Assembly (NCBI RefSeq): GCF_000600295.1 | Contig: NZ_JEMG01000001.1 | Location: 2,220,477 to 2,284,476 of the forward strand | Reading direction: 5' to 3' | DNA from: Hylemonella gracilis str. Niagara R | Lineage (GTDB): Bacteria; Pseudomonadota; Gammaproteobacteria; Burkholderiales; Burkholderiaceae_C | DNA: 64,000 nt | Part shown: in pieces, positions 53,218 to 63,176 of the stretch | Position numbering within the stretch: the stretch's first letter is position 1 | Layout of the letters: every line of letters begins with the position of its first letter | The notes under the pieces: generated by a model | What the model was told of the DNA's origin: nothing | Database searches by the model: none | Seen by the model: the letters and a program-made list of their open reading frames with translations, nothing else | Translations under genes and position numbers: made by a program

Positions 53218-53784
53218 TCAGCGGTAGCTGATCTCGGTACGCCGGTTCTGAGACCAGGCCGATTCGCTGCTGCCTTCCGCGACCGGCTTTTCCTCGCCAA
53301 AACTCACGGCCTCCATCTGAGCCTCGGACACGCCAAGCAAGCTCAGCGCGCGTCGCACAGCCTCGGCACGGCGCTGCCCCAGCGCCAAGTTGTACTCGCG
53401 ACCGCCGCGCTCATCCGTGTGCCCTTCGAGCACGACCTTCAGCGCGGGATCGCTGGCCAGATAGCGCGCCTGGGCCTCGATGAGCTTTTGGAATTCGGGC
53501 TTGATGACGTAGCTGTCGTAGTCAAAATAGACCAGCCGCCCTGCGGCCATGGCCGCTGCCTGCAAAGAAGCCGCCGTGGCGCCACCGGTCCGAGGAGCCG
53601 TCTCCGGCATCGGCATCGCCTGGGGTTGACCCACCGAGCCCACCGCTCCGCCATCCGCGACAGCCGCACTGCCCTGACCACCGGCCGGCGTTTCGGCACC
53701 GGCCTGAGGATCGAGACTGACCGACGAACATGCCGCCAAAGTCAGGGAAAACAAAGCAATTCCCAGGAATTTCAGTTTCATCAT
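53218..53784 (-). CDS. pal: Peptidoglycan-associated lipoprotein Pal
   Basis: This 188-residue lipoprotein has a signal peptide ending LTLAAC, with lipidation at about Cys19. An Ala/Gly/Pro-rich linker follows, then an OmpA-like domain with VYFDYDSYVIKPEFQKLI, VVLEGHTDERGGREYNLALG and QRRAEAVRRALSLLGV. It binds peptidoglycan and TolB at the outer membrane. GGAG precedes tandem ATGs at 53784 and 53781. tolB lies upstream on the same strand, 201 nt away, a gap that could hold a separate promoter. Confidence 0.95.
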   Translation of the reverse strand: MMKLKFLGIALFSLTLAACSSVSLDPQAGAETPAGGQGSAAVADGGAVGSVGQPQAMPMPETAPRTGGATAASLQAAAMAAGRLVYFDYDSYVIKPEFQKLIEAQARYLASDPALKVVLEGHTDERGGREYNLALGQRRAEAVRRALSLLGVSEAQMEAVSFGEEKPVAEGSSESAWSQNRRTEISYR

Positions 53785-53985
53785 GATGGGCTCCTTGCTG
53801 TCAAAAGTGAGAGGACTGTACCCCAAACAGGGCAATCGAAATGTTAAGAAGTATGAAATCCGTGCGGCCCCAAACACAGGCAATGCATGCATTTATTGCC
53901 GGATAAAAACGGATGAGGCAGGATGGACTCGAAAACCAACGATGTCCGTCGGTGCGCCGTACTTTGCAGTACCGCGCAATACCCG

Positions 53986-55353
53986 TCAGCGCTGCATGTT
54001 GCCCTGGCCAATTGCTGAACTGGCCGAGGCAGCACCGGGGCTGATGGCGCCAACAAACGGGCCCCAATCCGGCTCGCGTATATCGCCACTCTGTCCGCTC
54101 AGCCGTGCCTTGATCGCGCCGTCCAGGGTCGTGGTCATCAAGGCCTCGCGATCGTTCTGCTTGGTCGCGTACAACAGCAGACGGCTATTGGGGGCGAAGC
54201 TCGGGTTCTCGTCCGCCGCGGTGTTGGTCAGCATCGTCGCCGCCCCGCTGGCCAGATCCATCACATGCAACTTGAATTCGCCGTTGATGCGGGAGATGTA
54301 AGCCAACCAACGTCCGTCCGCGCTCAAGGCGGGGGAGATGTTGTAAGTCCCGGTGAATGTCACGCGCTCGGGGTTGCCACCCTTGGCTGGCAGACGGTAG
54401 ATCTGCGGACTGCCACCCCGGTCACTCACGAAGTAAATGAAACGCCCATCGGCAGAATAGGTCGGTTCAGTATCAATGCCGTTGGAACGGGTGAGCCGCA
54501 CGGGTTCAGCCGCGAGGTTGTTCAGATCGAGGGTATAGAGCTGGGAGCCGCCATCACGACTCAAGGTCACCGCCAGATAGCGGCTGTCGGGTGACCAGGC
54601 CGGCGCGCTGTTGGACCCCCGAAAACTCGCCACCAGCCGGCGGCGGCCGGTGGACACCTCGTGGATGTAGACCACCGGGCGGCGTGACTCGAAGGAGACA
54701 TAGGCCAGTTGGCGACCATCGGGTGACCAGGTCGGCGAAATGATGGGCTCAGGGCTGGAGAGCGCGGGCTGTGCTGCTTCGCCATCGGCGTCGGCCACCC
54801 ATAGGCTGTGTCGCTGGTCCGTCTTGGTCACGTAGGCGATGCGGGTCGAGAACACGCCCTTGTCTCCCGTGAGCTGCTCGTAGACGTAGTCGGCCACGCG
54901 GTGTGCCGACAAACGCAGATCGGCTGCAGTGACGAGGAAGCTCTGTCCACCCAGGTCCTTGCCCGCGACCACGTCCCAGAGACGGAAACGCACGTCATAC
55001 CTGCCGTCGGCCATGCGGGTCACGCTGCCCGCGATCAAGGCATCCGAGCCGGCTTGACGCCACAGGGCCAAGTCAGGACGGGTGCTTTCATCCAGTCCAT
55101 CGGCTTTGAGGGCCACGTTGCGAAACTGCCCGCTGCGCTCCAGATCGGCAAGCACGATGGCGCTGATCTTCTGCGGAACACCCGCCTCGCCACGGAAGGG
55201 CGCGATGGAAAACGGCACCTGGGTCAAACCCACACCCGCGACCTCCACGCGGAACTGCGCTTGCGCGGTCGCGCAAACCAGCAGGACGAAGCTGCCCACC
55301 CATACCAAGAGCAGGCGTTGAAGGTGACGATGGAGATTCAACAAGAGATGCAT
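53986..55353 (-). CDS. tolB: Tol-Pal system protein TolB
   Basis: This 455-residue periplasmic protein has a signal peptide (LLLVWVGSFVLLVCATAQAQ) and an N-terminal domain (VPFSIAPFRGEAGVPQKISA). A six-bladed beta-propeller follows, whose repeats show the WSPDGRQLAYVS, WSPDSRYLAVT and LSADGRWLAYIS patterns. It connects Pal with TolA and helps outer-membrane constriction. No tolQ, tolR or tolA is seen upstream; the next gene is divergent msbA across 237 nt without a gene. Confidence 0.95.
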   Translation of the reverse strand: MHLLLNLHRHLQRLLLVWVGSFVLLVCATAQAQFRVEVAGVGLTQVPFSIAPFRGEAGVPQKISAIVLADLERSGQFRNVALKADGLDESTRPDLALWRQAGSDALIAGSVTRMADGRYDVRFRLWDVVAGKDLGGQSFLVTAADLRLSAHRVADYVYEQLTGDKGVFSTRIAYVTKTDQRHSLWVADADGEAAQPALSSPEPIISPTWSPDGRQLAYVSFESRRPVVYIHEVSTGRRRLVASFRGSNSAPAWSPDSRYLAVTLSRDGGSQLYTLDLNNLAAEPVRLTRSNGIDTEPTYSADGRFIYFVSDRGGSPQIYRLPAKGGNPERVTFTGTYNISPALSADGRWLAYISRINGEFKLHVMDLASGAATMLTNTAADENPSFAPNSRLLLYATKQNDREALMTTTLDGAIKARLSGQSGDIREPDWGPFVGAISPGAASASSAIGQGNMQR

Positions 55354-55590
55354 GGTTCAGCCACGGGATGCCCTTCAGCTTCGAAGGCCTTGCGCACCTG
55401 GGCGCAAGAACGAGGCGTGATCATACCGCCAGGCCACTGCGCATCAGCGTGAAAAACAGCTCATTGAGCGCATGGTTTGGTGCGGATTTAACAGCCATAA
55501 CACTGGACACGCAGGCTGATCGACGCAGCCACGGGCGCGGCCTGCACGCCATCTGTACGTTAGACTGCCGCCCTCCGCCGGTATCCGACC

Positions 55591-57375
55591 ATGAACGACG
55601 CTTCTCCCGTCCCCTCTGCCCCGCAAGCCTCGCCGGGCCTATTCTCCCGCCTGCGTCGGGTCTTGCCGTACTTCAGCCATGACAAGGGCGCGTGGGCCGT
55701 GCTCATACTTTGCACCTTGCTGGTAGCGGCGTGTGAGCCCGTCTTGCCCGCGCTGATGAAGGTGTTGCTGGACCATGGCTTCGCGACGGACGCCTTCAAT
55801 CCTTGGCTGGTGCCCCTGGCGCTGATCCTGCTGTTTGGCTTGCGTGGCCTGGCGGGCTACATCGCGGACCTGACCCTGGTCAAAATCACCAGCAACGGCG
55901 TGTTCCATCTGCGCAGCGATCTGTTCAAGCACATGCTCGATGCGCGCCTGACACTGTTCAGCGACCGCTCCGGCAGCGCGCTGACCAACACCATCGTTTA
56001 CGAAATCACATCCGGCACCAGGCAACTGATTCCCACCTTGATGAGCGCCTCGCGCGATGTCCTCACTTTGGTGGCCTTGCTGAGTTACCTGTTCTATGTG
56101 AACTGGCAATTGACGCTGATTGTCGGCCTGCTCTTCCCGGCCATCGCCTGGGTGGTGCGCACGGTGTCGCGACGGCTCTACAAGCTCACGCGCGCCAGTC
56201 TGGGCGCAACGGAAGAACTCGCCTATGTCGTGGAAGAGAACGTGCTGGCGCACCGTGATGTGCGACTGCACGGTGCCCAGGCCAGCCAACGTCAACGCTT
56301 TGAAAAACTGGGTCGCGCCTTGCTGCGCCTGCAATTCAAGTCAAGAGTCGCTTCCTCGGCCATGACACCGCTGACCCAGATGCTGGCGGCCATCGCCTTG
56401 TCACTGGTGATCAGCATCGCGCTGATGCAAAGCGCGCGCGGCGAGGCCACGATCGGCAGCTTCGTGTCCTTCATCACCGCCATGCTGATGCTGCTCACGC
56501 CGATGAAGCATCTCTCCGGCGTGGCCAATTCACTCACGAATGGACTTGCCGCCCTGGAGCGCGCCATCCGCCTGGTCGATGACACCCCACTCGAAAGCGG
56601 TGGTGACTATCGCCCACCGTCTCCGGAGCATCGGGCCCGGGGGGAAATCCGCTTCGAGCAAGTCAGTCTCACATACGCCGACGCACAACGTCCGGCCATC
56701 GACGGCCTGGATCTGGCCATCGCGCCCGGCGAAACCGTGGCGCTCGTGGGCGCCTCGGGCTCCGGCAAAACCTCGCTGGTTAACCTGCTGCCGCGTTTCA
56801 TCGAGGCTCAGCAGGGGCGCATTCTGCTGGATGGCATACCCCTGCCGAATTGGAATTTGCAAGCCCTGCGCGCCCAGTACGCGTTCGTGAGCCAGCATGT
56901 CGTGTTGATCAATGACAGCATCGCGGCCAACGTCGCGCTGGGGGAAGCCAAGCCGGACGAGGAACGGGTGCACCAAAGCCTGCAAGCCGCCAATCTGGGC
57001 AGCTTCATCGCCAACCTGCCTGAAGGCATCCAAACCGTCGTGGGTCACAACGCGACGCAGCTTTCCGGTGGCCAGCGTCAGCGCCTGGCGATCGCACGCG
57101 CGATCTACAAGAACGCGCCCATCCTCATCCTCGACGAGGCCACCTCCGCCTTGGACACCGAGTCCGAACGCGCCGTGCAGGAGGCCCTGGAACGCTTGAT
57201 GCGCAACCGCACCACCCTGGTCATCGCGCACCGCCTCTCGACCGTCCAGCATGCGGACCGCATCATCGTCATGGAGGCTGGCCGCATCGTTGAGATGGGC
57301 AAGCACGCGGACCTGATCGAACGCAACGGTCAGTACGCGCGGCTCTACAAGCTCGGGCTGCACGAAACCCCCTGA
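55591..57375 (+). CDS. msbA: Lipid A/ABC exporter MsbA
   Basis: This 594-residue half-transporter has six membrane segments (residues 30-300) and a nucleotide-binding domain. Walker A is GASGSGKTSLV, the signature is [15 protein letters not shown], Walker B is ILILDEATSALD and the switch His is in IAHRLSTV. MsbA flips lipid A-core across the inner membrane; the family also exports other lipids or drugs, but the membrane signature ITSNGVFHLRSDLFKHMLDA matches MsbA. It diverges from tolB and converges with rng. Confidence 0.9.
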   Translation: MNDASPVPSAPQASPGLFSRLRRVLPYFSHDKGAWAVLILCTLLVAACEPVLPALMKVLLDHGFATDAFNPWLVPLALILLFGLRGLAGYIADLTLVKITSNGVFHLRSDLFKHMLDARLTLFSDRSGSALTNTIVYEITSGTRQLIPTLMSASRDVLTLVALLSYLFYVNWQLTLIVGLLFPAIAWVVRTVSRRLYKLTRASLGATEELAYVVEENVLAHRDVRLHGAQASQRQRFEKLGRALLRLQFKSRVASSAMTPLTQMLAAIALSLVISIALMQSARGEATIGSFVSFITAMLMLLTPMKHLSGVANSLTNGLAALERAIRLVDDTPLESGGDYRPPSPEHRARGEIRFEQVSLTYADAQRPAIDGLDLAIAPGETVALVGASGSGKTSLVNLLPRFIEAQQGRILLDGIPLPNWNLQALRAQYAFVSQHVVLINDSIAANVALGEAKPDEERVHQSLQAANLGSFIANLPEGIQTVVGHNATQLSGGQRQRLAIARAIYKNAPILILDEATSALDTESERAVQEALERLMRNRTTLVIAHRLSTVQHADRIIVMEAGRIVEMGKHADLIERNGQYARLYKLGLHETP

Positions 57376-57417
57376 GGGTCAGGCGGCCGCCGCAAGGCTC
57401 GAATCAGACGACGAGCG

Positions 57418-58911
57418 TCACAGCAGCACGATGTCGTACTGACCCTGCCACATCCCCGCCTCGCTCTGCAGGGAGATCGGCTTGCCGATGAAGTCACTCA
57501 AGCCAGCCAAGTGCTGGCTTTCTTCATCCAGCAGCAGCTCGATCACCTGCGGCGCGGCGAGCACGCGGAATTCACGCGGATTGAACTGCCGCGCTTCACG
57601 CAGGATCTCCCGCAGTATCTCGTAAGCGACGCTGCGCGTCGTCTTCACCTGGCCGGTGCCCTGGCAGTGAGGGCAAGGCTCGCACAGCATGTGGGCCAGG
57701 CTCTCGCGGGTGCGCTTGCGCGTCATCTCCAGCAGACCGAGCTGCGAGAAGCCGCCCAACATGGTCTTGACGCGGTCGCGCGCGAGCTGTTTGCGGAATT
57801 CCGCCAGCACGGCCTCGCGGTGATCCTCGCGGGTCATGTCGATGAAGTCGGCGATGATGATGCCACCCAGATTGCGCAAGCGCAGTTGGCGTGCGATGGC
57901 CCCGGCCGCCTCCAGATTGGTCTTGAAGATGGTGTCGTCGAAATTGCGGGCGCCGACAAAACCGCCGGTGTTCACGTCGATCGTCGTCAAGGCCTCGGTC
58001 TGGTCCACGATGAGGTAACCGCCGCTCTTGAGGTCCACGCGCCGCCCCAGCGCGCGCGCCACTTCCTCGTCGATGCCGTAGAGGTCGAAGATGGGGCGTT
58101 CGCCCTTGTACAGCTCCAGCTTGGTCGCGGCGCCAGGCATGAATTCCTGACCGAAGGCGCGCAAGGCCTGGAACTGCTCGCGCGAATCGACCTTGATGCT
58201 ACCCGTGCGTTCGCCCACCAGGTCCCGCAGCACGCGCTGCAGCAGGTTCAAGTCCAGGTGCAGCAGGGACCTGGGGGGCAGGCGTTGGGAGGCCTCCTTG
58301 ATGCGCGCCCAGGTCTTGCGCAGGTAGGCAATGTCCTCGGCCAGCTCGGCGTCCGTCGCCTCTTCGGCATTGGTGCGCAGAATGAAGCCGCCCGCCTTCT
58401 TCTCGCCTCCGGCCTCGCTCACGAGCTTCTGCAGGCGTTGCCGCAGCGCCTCGCGCTCGGCCACCGGAATCTTCTGCGACACGCCGATGTGATCGTCCTG
58501 CGGCAGGAACACCAGCAGCCGCCCGGCGATGCTGATCTGCGTCGACAGCCGCGCGCCCTTGGTGCCGATCGGGTCCTTGATGACTTGCACCATCAGGGAC
58601 TGGCCTTCGAACACCTGCTTTTCGATGGGCTCCGGCGTCTCGCGCTGTGCCGCGCGCGCGGCGCTCAGCGTTTCACCTTCGGCCGGCGGATGCCAGACAT
58701 CGGCCACATGCAGAAAGGCCGCTCGCTCAAGACCGATGTCGATGAAGGCGGACTGCATGCCCGGCAGCACCCGCGACACCTTGCCCAGGTAGATGTTGCC
58801 CACCAGCCCCCGCTCGACCGTGCGCTCGACATGCAGTTCCTGCACGGCGGCGTTTTCCACCACCGCCACGCGCGTTTCCTGGGGCGACCAGTTGATGAGG
58901 ATTTCTTCCAT
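57418..58911 (-). CDS. rng: Ribonuclease G
   Basis: This 497-residue endonuclease processes 16S rRNA 5' ends and mRNA. The S1 domain is at the N-terminus (GLVGNIYLGKVSRVLPGMQS, AFIDIGLERAAFLHV), the catalytic core has the metal-binding pattern TTIDVNTGGFVGARN and IIIADFIDM, and the zinc-link CEPCPHCQG follows. Length is close to E. coli RNase G (489). It is the last gene of the purD-to-rng run, 21 nt after maf. Confidence 0.94.
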   Translation of the reverse strand: MEEILINWSPQETRVAVVENAAVQELHVERTVERGLVGNIYLGKVSRVLPGMQSAFIDIGLERAAFLHVADVWHPPAEGETLSAARAAQRETPEPIEKQVFEGQSLMVQVIKDPIGTKGARLSTQISIAGRLLVFLPQDDHIGVSQKIPVAEREALRQRLQKLVSEAGGEKKAGGFILRTNAEEATDAELAEDIAYLRKTWARIKEASQRLPPRSLLHLDLNLLQRVLRDLVGERTGSIKVDSREQFQALRAFGQEFMPGAATKLELYKGERPIFDLYGIDEEVARALGRRVDLKSGGYLIVDQTEALTTIDVNTGGFVGARNFDDTIFKTNLEAAGAIARQLRLRNLGGIIIADFIDMTREDHREAVLAEFRKQLARDRVKTMLGGFSQLGLLEMTRKRTRESLAHMLCEPCPHCQGTGQVKTTRSVAYEILREILREARQFNPREFRVLAAPQVIELLLDEESQHLAGLSDFIGKPISLQSEAGMWQGQYDIVLL

Positions 58912-58932
58912 GACAGGGAGGTGTGGAATGGG

Positions 58933-59559
58933 TCAGAGGGTGAAACCGAAGGCGCGCAACAGGCCGGCGGTTTCGAACATCGGCAAGCCCATGATGCCAG
59001 AGTAGCTGCCGCTGAGGTGCTCGATGTAAGCCGCCGCCCTGCCCTGCACCGCGTAGGCACCCGCCTTGCCCATGGGTTCGCCCGTGGCCACGTAAGCCGC
59101 GATCTGGGCACGGCTCATGGGCGCGAAACGCACGCGGGAATCACTCAGCATGGATTGCCGTTTGCGCGCGGTGCCCACGGCCACCGCCGTCAGCACACGG
59201 TGCGTTTTACCCGCAGTCGCAGTCCCCGTGCCACCGGCGAGTTCCGCCAGCATGCGCCGCGCATCCGCCGCGTCGGCTGGTTTGCCGTAGATGCGCCGCC
59301 CCAGGGCGACGGTGGTGTCGGAACACAGCACGGGCGCGGCCGGCAGGCCACGCCGCCTCAAGCGCGCCAGTGCCGCGTCCAGTTTGAGCTGAGTCACCCG
59401 TTGCACGTAGGCAGAGGGCGCTTCACCCGGTTTCACCGCTTCCAGCGCCTCGGCATCTTCGTCGGCGTCGGGCAACAAGAGTTCATGACGGACCCCCAAC
59501 AGTTCCAGCAGCTGACGACGACGGGGGCTCTGGGAGGCGAGGTAGATGAAATCAGCCAT
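58933..59559 (-). CDS. Maf-like nucleotide pyrophosphatase
   Basis: This 208-residue enzyme has the Maf start [15 protein letters not shown], the motif [17 protein letters not shown] and the late [20 protein letters not shown]. The YhdE/MafA group hydrolyses dTTP, UTP and related nucleotides to monophosphates, acting as a house-cleaning enzyme. A Met start is clear. It lies between rlmH (45 nt) and rng (21 nt) on one strand. Confidence 0.92.
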   Translation of the reverse strand: MADFIYLASQSPRRRQLLELLGVRHELLLPDADEDAEALEAVKPGEAPSAYVQRVTQLKLDAALARLRRRGLPAAPVLCSDTTVALGRRIYGKPADAADARRMLAELAGGTGTATAGKTHRVLTAVAVGTARKRQSMLSDSRVRFAPMSRAQIAAYVATGEPMGKAGAYAVQGRAAAYIEHLSGSYSGIMGLPMFETAGLLRAFGFTL

Positions 59560-59604
59560 GCAGGGCCTTCGGTGGTGGAGGCGCGCCGCGGGGCGCGCAT
59601 GCTG

Positions 59605-60072
59605 TCATTCGCGGTGGTAAGGGTGTCCAGCGTTGATCGACCAGGCGCGGTACAGCTGCTCGACCAACAGGACCCGCACCATGGCGTGCGGCAAGGTCAG
59701 GTCGGACAGACGGATGCGCTCGTGGGCCGCTTGGCGCAAGGCGGGCTCCAGACCATCCGGGCCGCCGATGACCAGGGCAACGTCGTCGCCCTGCAACTGC
59801 CAGTCCTTGAGCTTGCCCGCCAGCGCCACCGTCGTCAACGACGTGCCACGCTCGTCCAGGGCGACCATGCGCGCGCCTTTGGGAATGGCCTCTTCGATGC
59901 GCTTGCGCTCGGCAGCCATGAGCTGCTCCACCGTGCGCGAACCGCGCGGCTCGGTCTTGACCGCCTTGAGTTCGACCTTGATTTCAGCTGGAAACCGCTT
60001 GGCGTAATCGTCCCAGGCCGTCTGGGCCCAGTCGGGCACACGCTGGCCGACCGCGACGATCAGCAGTCTCAT
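59605..60072 (-). CDS. rlmH: 23S rRNA pseudouridine-1915 N3-methyltransferase RlmH
   Basis: This 155-residue SPOUT methyltransferase modifies Psi1915 of 23S rRNA. The knot-forming motifs are [10 protein letters not shown] and [16 protein letters not shown], with the C-terminal segment [20 protein letters not shown] that ends NAGHPYHRE. Length equals the E. coli protein. It follows rsfS with 9 nt between, the usual rsfS-rlmH pair. Confidence 0.97.
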   Translation of the reverse strand: MRLLIVAVGQRVPDWAQTAWDDYAKRFPAEIKVELKAVKTEPRGSRTVEQLMAAERKRIEEAIPKGARMVALDERGTSLTTVALAGKLKDWQLQGDDVALVIGGPDGLEPALRQAAHERIRLSDLTLPHAMVRVLLVEQLYRAWSINAGHPYHRE

Positions 60073-60081
60073 GGCCTGGCA

Positions 60082-60930
60082 TCAACCCTTGCGGGCTGTG
60101 CCCTTGCTGGCAGTCGACTTCTTGGCCGGTGCCTTGCTGGCCACCGTCTTCTTCACCGGCGCTTTCGAGGCCTGTGATTTGGCGGGCTGGGCTCTCTGGG
60201 CTGCCGGCTTCGTGCTGGACGGCTTTTTCGCGGCCGCAGACTTCACCGCTGTAGATTTGCCGGATGGCTTGGGGGCGTTGACCTTCACAACCTTGGGAGC
60301 GGCCTTGGGAACGGGCTTGGCCGCCTTGCGCGCCGGCGATTTGCCGACTGCGGTCTTGGAAGTCTTGGATGAAGCGGTCTTCTTGCCGGCGGACTTGGCA
60401 GCCGTCTTTTGCAACTGGGCCTTGGACGGGAATGCTTCGGCCGTACCCTTCTTCGCCGCGCTGGAACGCTTCAGGCTGGTGGTGGACTTGGAGCTGCTGC
60501 GGGGTTCTTCGGACTTCTTAGGGGCAGCCTTGGCCACCGGCTTTTCAGTGCCATGCTTCAGACGCACAGGCTTGTCGCCCCACAGGTCCTCCAGGTGGTA
60601 ATACTGGCGTATGGCCGGCTGCATCACATGCACCACGGCCGGGCCGCAGTCGACGATGATCCACTCGCCGTTGTCCTCGCCCTCGGTACGCGGCTTGGCG
60701 AAGCCCGCTTCACGCACCGCGTCGCGCACGCTGACCGCCAGGGCCTTGGTCTGCCGATTGCTGGTGCCAGAGGCGATGACGACACGCTCGAACAATGGGG
60801 ACAAATGCTCGGTGTTGAACACCTGGATGTCCTGGGCCTTCACGTCCTCCAGACCATCGACGATGGCCCGTTGGAGTTTCTGGATGTCTTTTTTGACGGC
60901 GTTGTCGGTCGTCGTGGTTTCTGGCTTCAT
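60082..60930 (-). CDS. rsfS: Ribosome silencing factor RsfS with histone H1-like C-terminal tail
   Basis: This 282-residue protein contains the RsfS domain at residues 1 to about 125 (LQRAIVDGLEDVKAQDIQVF, VVIASGTSNRQTKAL, EWIIVDCGPAVVHVM). RsfS binds ribosomal protein L14 and blocks subunit joining when nutrients are low. The remaining about 155 residues are Lys/Ala/Ser/Pro-rich (KAAPKK, AAKSAGKKT, KAPAKK type repeats), resembling histone H1 tails; typical RsfS is about 105-130 residues. The ATG at 60930 overlaps the nadD stop by one base (TGATG); a TTG one codon upstream is less likely. Confidence 0.92.
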   Translation of the reverse strand: MKPETTTTDNAVKKDIQKLQRAIVDGLEDVKAQDIQVFNTEHLSPLFERVVIASGTSNRQTKALAVSVRDAVREAGFAKPRTEGEDNGEWIIVDCGPAVVHVMQPAIRQYYHLEDLWGDKPVRLKHGTEKPVAKAAPKKSEEPRSSSKSTTSLKRSSAAKKGTAEAFPSKAQLQKTAAKSAGKKTASSKTSKTAVGKSPARKAAKPVPKAAPKVVKVNAPKPSGKSTAVKSAAAKKPSSTKPAAQRAQPAKSQASKAPVKKTVASKAPAKKSTASKGTARKG

Positions 60931-61550
60931 CAAGTGGTCTGGTAAAGATGATGGGTTTCAATATAACCCGCAACGGCGGGGCTGACCAGCAATCGCAAAT
61001 CCGGGGGAACATCCGGGTTTGCCGCGACTTCAGCGCGCACGCCCGTGGCGCTGTGCTGCATCAGCGGCATTTGCAGCTTGCGGTATCGCGATGCCAGCGC
61101 CTGGGGAGGGGTGAAGCTCTGCGCCCGCCCTTCCCAGTCACGGTCCGCATGGCAGATCAGGGCCAAGGCCACCACGGTCTGCCAGTCGTTCCAGGTGGTC
61201 AGGGCCTCGGCCTGGTCCTGGCCGAGCACGAGGAAAAATTCCGCGCCGGGGTATTCGGCACGCAGCTCGCGCAACGTGTCGATGGTGTAGCTGGGGCCGG
61301 CCCGGCGAATTTCGCGCTCGTCGAACACCAGACGGGTTGCGCCCTGGGCGAGGCCGCCGAAAGCCAGCCGACACATCGCGAGCCGGTCGGCGGCGTCACT
61401 CAAGGTCCGCGCCTTGTGCCAGGCCTGTCCCGTGGGCACGATGTGCAGCACATCCAGGCCGAGCTGGAGCAGAGCCGCCTCGGCCAGGGCCTGGTGCGCC
61501 AGATGCGGGGGGTCAAACGCCCCACCGAACACGCCGATCTTGAGCGCCAT
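60930..61550 (-). CDS. nadD: Nicotinate-nucleotide adenylyltransferase
   Basis: This 206-residue enzyme makes deamido-NAD. The nucleotidyltransferase motif GVFGGAFDPPHLAHQ is at residues 6-20. YTIDTLRELRAEYP and FLVLGQDQAEAL follow, and the ISxTxxR-like position reads HSATGVRAEV. Start and stop both overlap neighbours by one base (hemF and rsfS), so the run is translationally coupled. Confidence 0.95.
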   Translation of the reverse strand: MALKIGVFGGAFDPPHLAHQALAEAALLQLGLDVLHIVPTGQAWHKARTLSDAADRLAMCRLAFGGLAQGATRLVFDEREIRRAGPSYTIDTLRELRAEYPGAEFFLVLGQDQAEALTTWNDWQTVVALALICHADRDWEGRAQSFTPPQALASRYRKLQMPLMQHSATGVRAEVAANPDVPPDLRLLVSPAVAGYIETHHLYQTT

Positions 61551-62512
61551 CAGACCGCGCCCTTCAGCCAGTCCCGTCGCGGCAGGAAGTGGAGGTACAG
61601 CGCTTCCTCGGGCGAACCCGGCTCGGGAGTCTGCTGGTAGGCCCAGCTGGCCAACGGGGGCATGGACAGCAGGATGGACTCCGTGCGCCCGCCCGACTGC
61701 AGGCCGAAATGCGTGCCGCGGTCCCAGACCAGGTTGAATTCGACGTAACGGCCACGGCGGTAGAGCTGAAAGTCGCGTTCGCGCTGGCCATGGGCCATGC
61801 CACGGCGGCGCTCGACGATGGGCAGGTAGGCGCCCAGAAATGCATCGCCCACGCTGCGCAGAAGGGCAAAGCTGCGCTCAAAGCCCAATTCCGCGAAATC
61901 ATCGAAGAAGATGCCGCCCACGCCGCGTTGCTCGTTGCGGTGTTTCAAGAAGAAGTATTCGTCGCACCATTGCTTGAAGCGCGGATGCAACTGCGGCCCG
62001 TAGGGCGCGAGTGCATCGCGGCAGCTACGGTGGAAATGCACCGCGTCCTCTTCGAAGCCGTAATACGGCGTGAGGTCCATGCCGCCCCCGAACCAGCACA
62101 CGGGTTCCCCGCCCGCTGGTGTGGCGGCGATCATGCGCACATTCATGTGGACCGTGGGCACATAAGGGTTGCGCGGATGGAACACCAGCGATACCCCCAT
62201 GGCCTCGAAGGGCGCCCCCGCCAGCTCAGGACGGTGCTGCGTGGCCGAGGGCGGCAACTTGGCGCCGCGCACATGCGAGAAGCCGCAGCCCGCACGCTCG
62301 AACACAGCGCCACCCTCCAGAATCTTGGTCAGGCCCTCACCCTGCAGGGGCTCACCCGGCTCCTTGCGCCAGGCATCGGCCAGAAAGACCGCCTGTCCAT
62401 CGGTGCGCTCGATCGCCTCGGTGATACTGTGCTGCAAACCCTGCAGATACGCCCGCACGGCCTCCAGATCCGCCACGGCAGCGACGGCATTCATGCCAGA
62501 AGACGCATTCAT
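61550..62512 (-). CDS. hemF: Oxygen-dependent coproporphyrinogen III oxidase
   Basis: This 320-residue enzyme performs the aerobic step from coproporphyrinogen III to protoporphyrinogen IX in haem synthesis. Signatures are [59 protein letters not shown] and [20 protein letters not shown]. Requires oxygen, so aerobic life is implied. Start at 62512 overlaps the acyltransferase stop by 4 nt; an in-frame ATG 18 nt later is possible. Confidence 0.96.
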   Translation of the reverse strand: MNASSGMNAVAAVADLEAVRAYLQGLQHSITEAIERTDGQAVFLADAWRKEPGEPLQGEGLTKILEGGAVFERAGCGFSHVRGAKLPPSATQHRPELAGAPFEAMGVSLVFHPRNPYVPTVHMNVRMIAATPAGGEPVCWFGGGMDLTPYYGFEEDAVHFHRSCRDALAPYGPQLHPRFKQWCDEYFFLKHRNEQRGVGGIFFDDFAELGFERSFALLRSVGDAFLGAYLPIVERRRGMAHGQRERDFQLYRRGRYVEFNLVWDRGTHFGLQSGGRTESILLSMPPLASWAYQQTPEPGSPEEALYLHFLPRRDWLKGAV

Positions 62513-63153
62513 GCCTTGCCATCCTCGCGCGGCGTGGTGCTGTCGAGCAGGCGGATGGGTGCGGCGTCCTTGGGGTGGTAGGCCGAGGCATGCGGCTGCA
62601 GCGCCGCCGCGATGCGCGCCATGTCCACTGCTTCGTCCCCGGTCAGACGCAGAAAGTCCAACACCCGAACTTCGCGTTCACGGTAGTTCAGCACCATCAT
62701 CCCCAGGGGAACGTCGGCCTGTACCGCCACGCGGTAGAAGCCGCTGCGCCAGCCCGGCATGTACTTGCGCGTGCCCTCGGGCGCCAGCGTCAGCCAGAAA
62801 TAGTCGCCTTGTTGCCGCGCGGTTTTGATTTGCGCCACGGTGTCACTCACCATGCCCTGCGCACCCTTGCCTCGCTCGATGGGAATGCCGCCGAAGGAGC
62901 GCAACCAGGCCCCGAGCAGCGGAATGCGGAACAAGCTGGCTTTGGCCCAGTAGTGGAAGGGAACACCCATGGCCCATTTGGCCGCGTAGGCGAAAACGGG
63001 GTCCCAGTTGCTGGTGTGCGGGTAGACAATCAGCACGCCTTGCCGCGCCGGCAAGCCCTCGAATTGAACGCGCCAACCCAGGCGGCGCAGCACCCAGCGA
63101 CCGACCGCGCTGCCGGGAAACTGCACCGGATGCGGAGAGGAGAAATCACTCAT
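62509..63153 (-). CDS. Lysophospholipid acyltransferase-family protein
   Basis: This 214-residue protein has the PlsC-type HxxxxD motif as [10 protein letters not shown] and the glycine/Pro block [13 protein letters not shown], with a hydrophobic N-terminal part near the membrane. [16 protein letters not shown] supplies the substrate block. The family acylates lysophosphatidic or related lipids; the acyl acceptor is not fixed by sequence. The ATG at 63153 is chosen; longer forms would overlap purD. It lies 23 nt after purD. Confidence 0.88.
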   Translation of the reverse strand: MSDFSSPHPVQFPGSAVGRWVLRRLGWRVQFEGLPARQGVLIVYPHTSNWDPVFAYAAKWAMGVPFHYWAKASLFRIPLLGAWLRSFGGIPIERGKGAQGMVSDTVAQIKTARQQGDYFWLTLAPEGTRKYMPGWRSGFYRVAVQADVPLGMMVLNYREREVRVLDFLRLTGDEAVDMARIAAALQPHASAYHPKDAAPIRLLDSTTPREDGKA

Positions 63154-63176
63154 GAAACACGATCGGGCCTGCGCCC

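Noticed and set aside
57511-60177. An 888-codon open frame antisense to rng, maf and rlmH
   Set aside because: It crosses three well-supported genes on the other strand and shows no recognisable domain.
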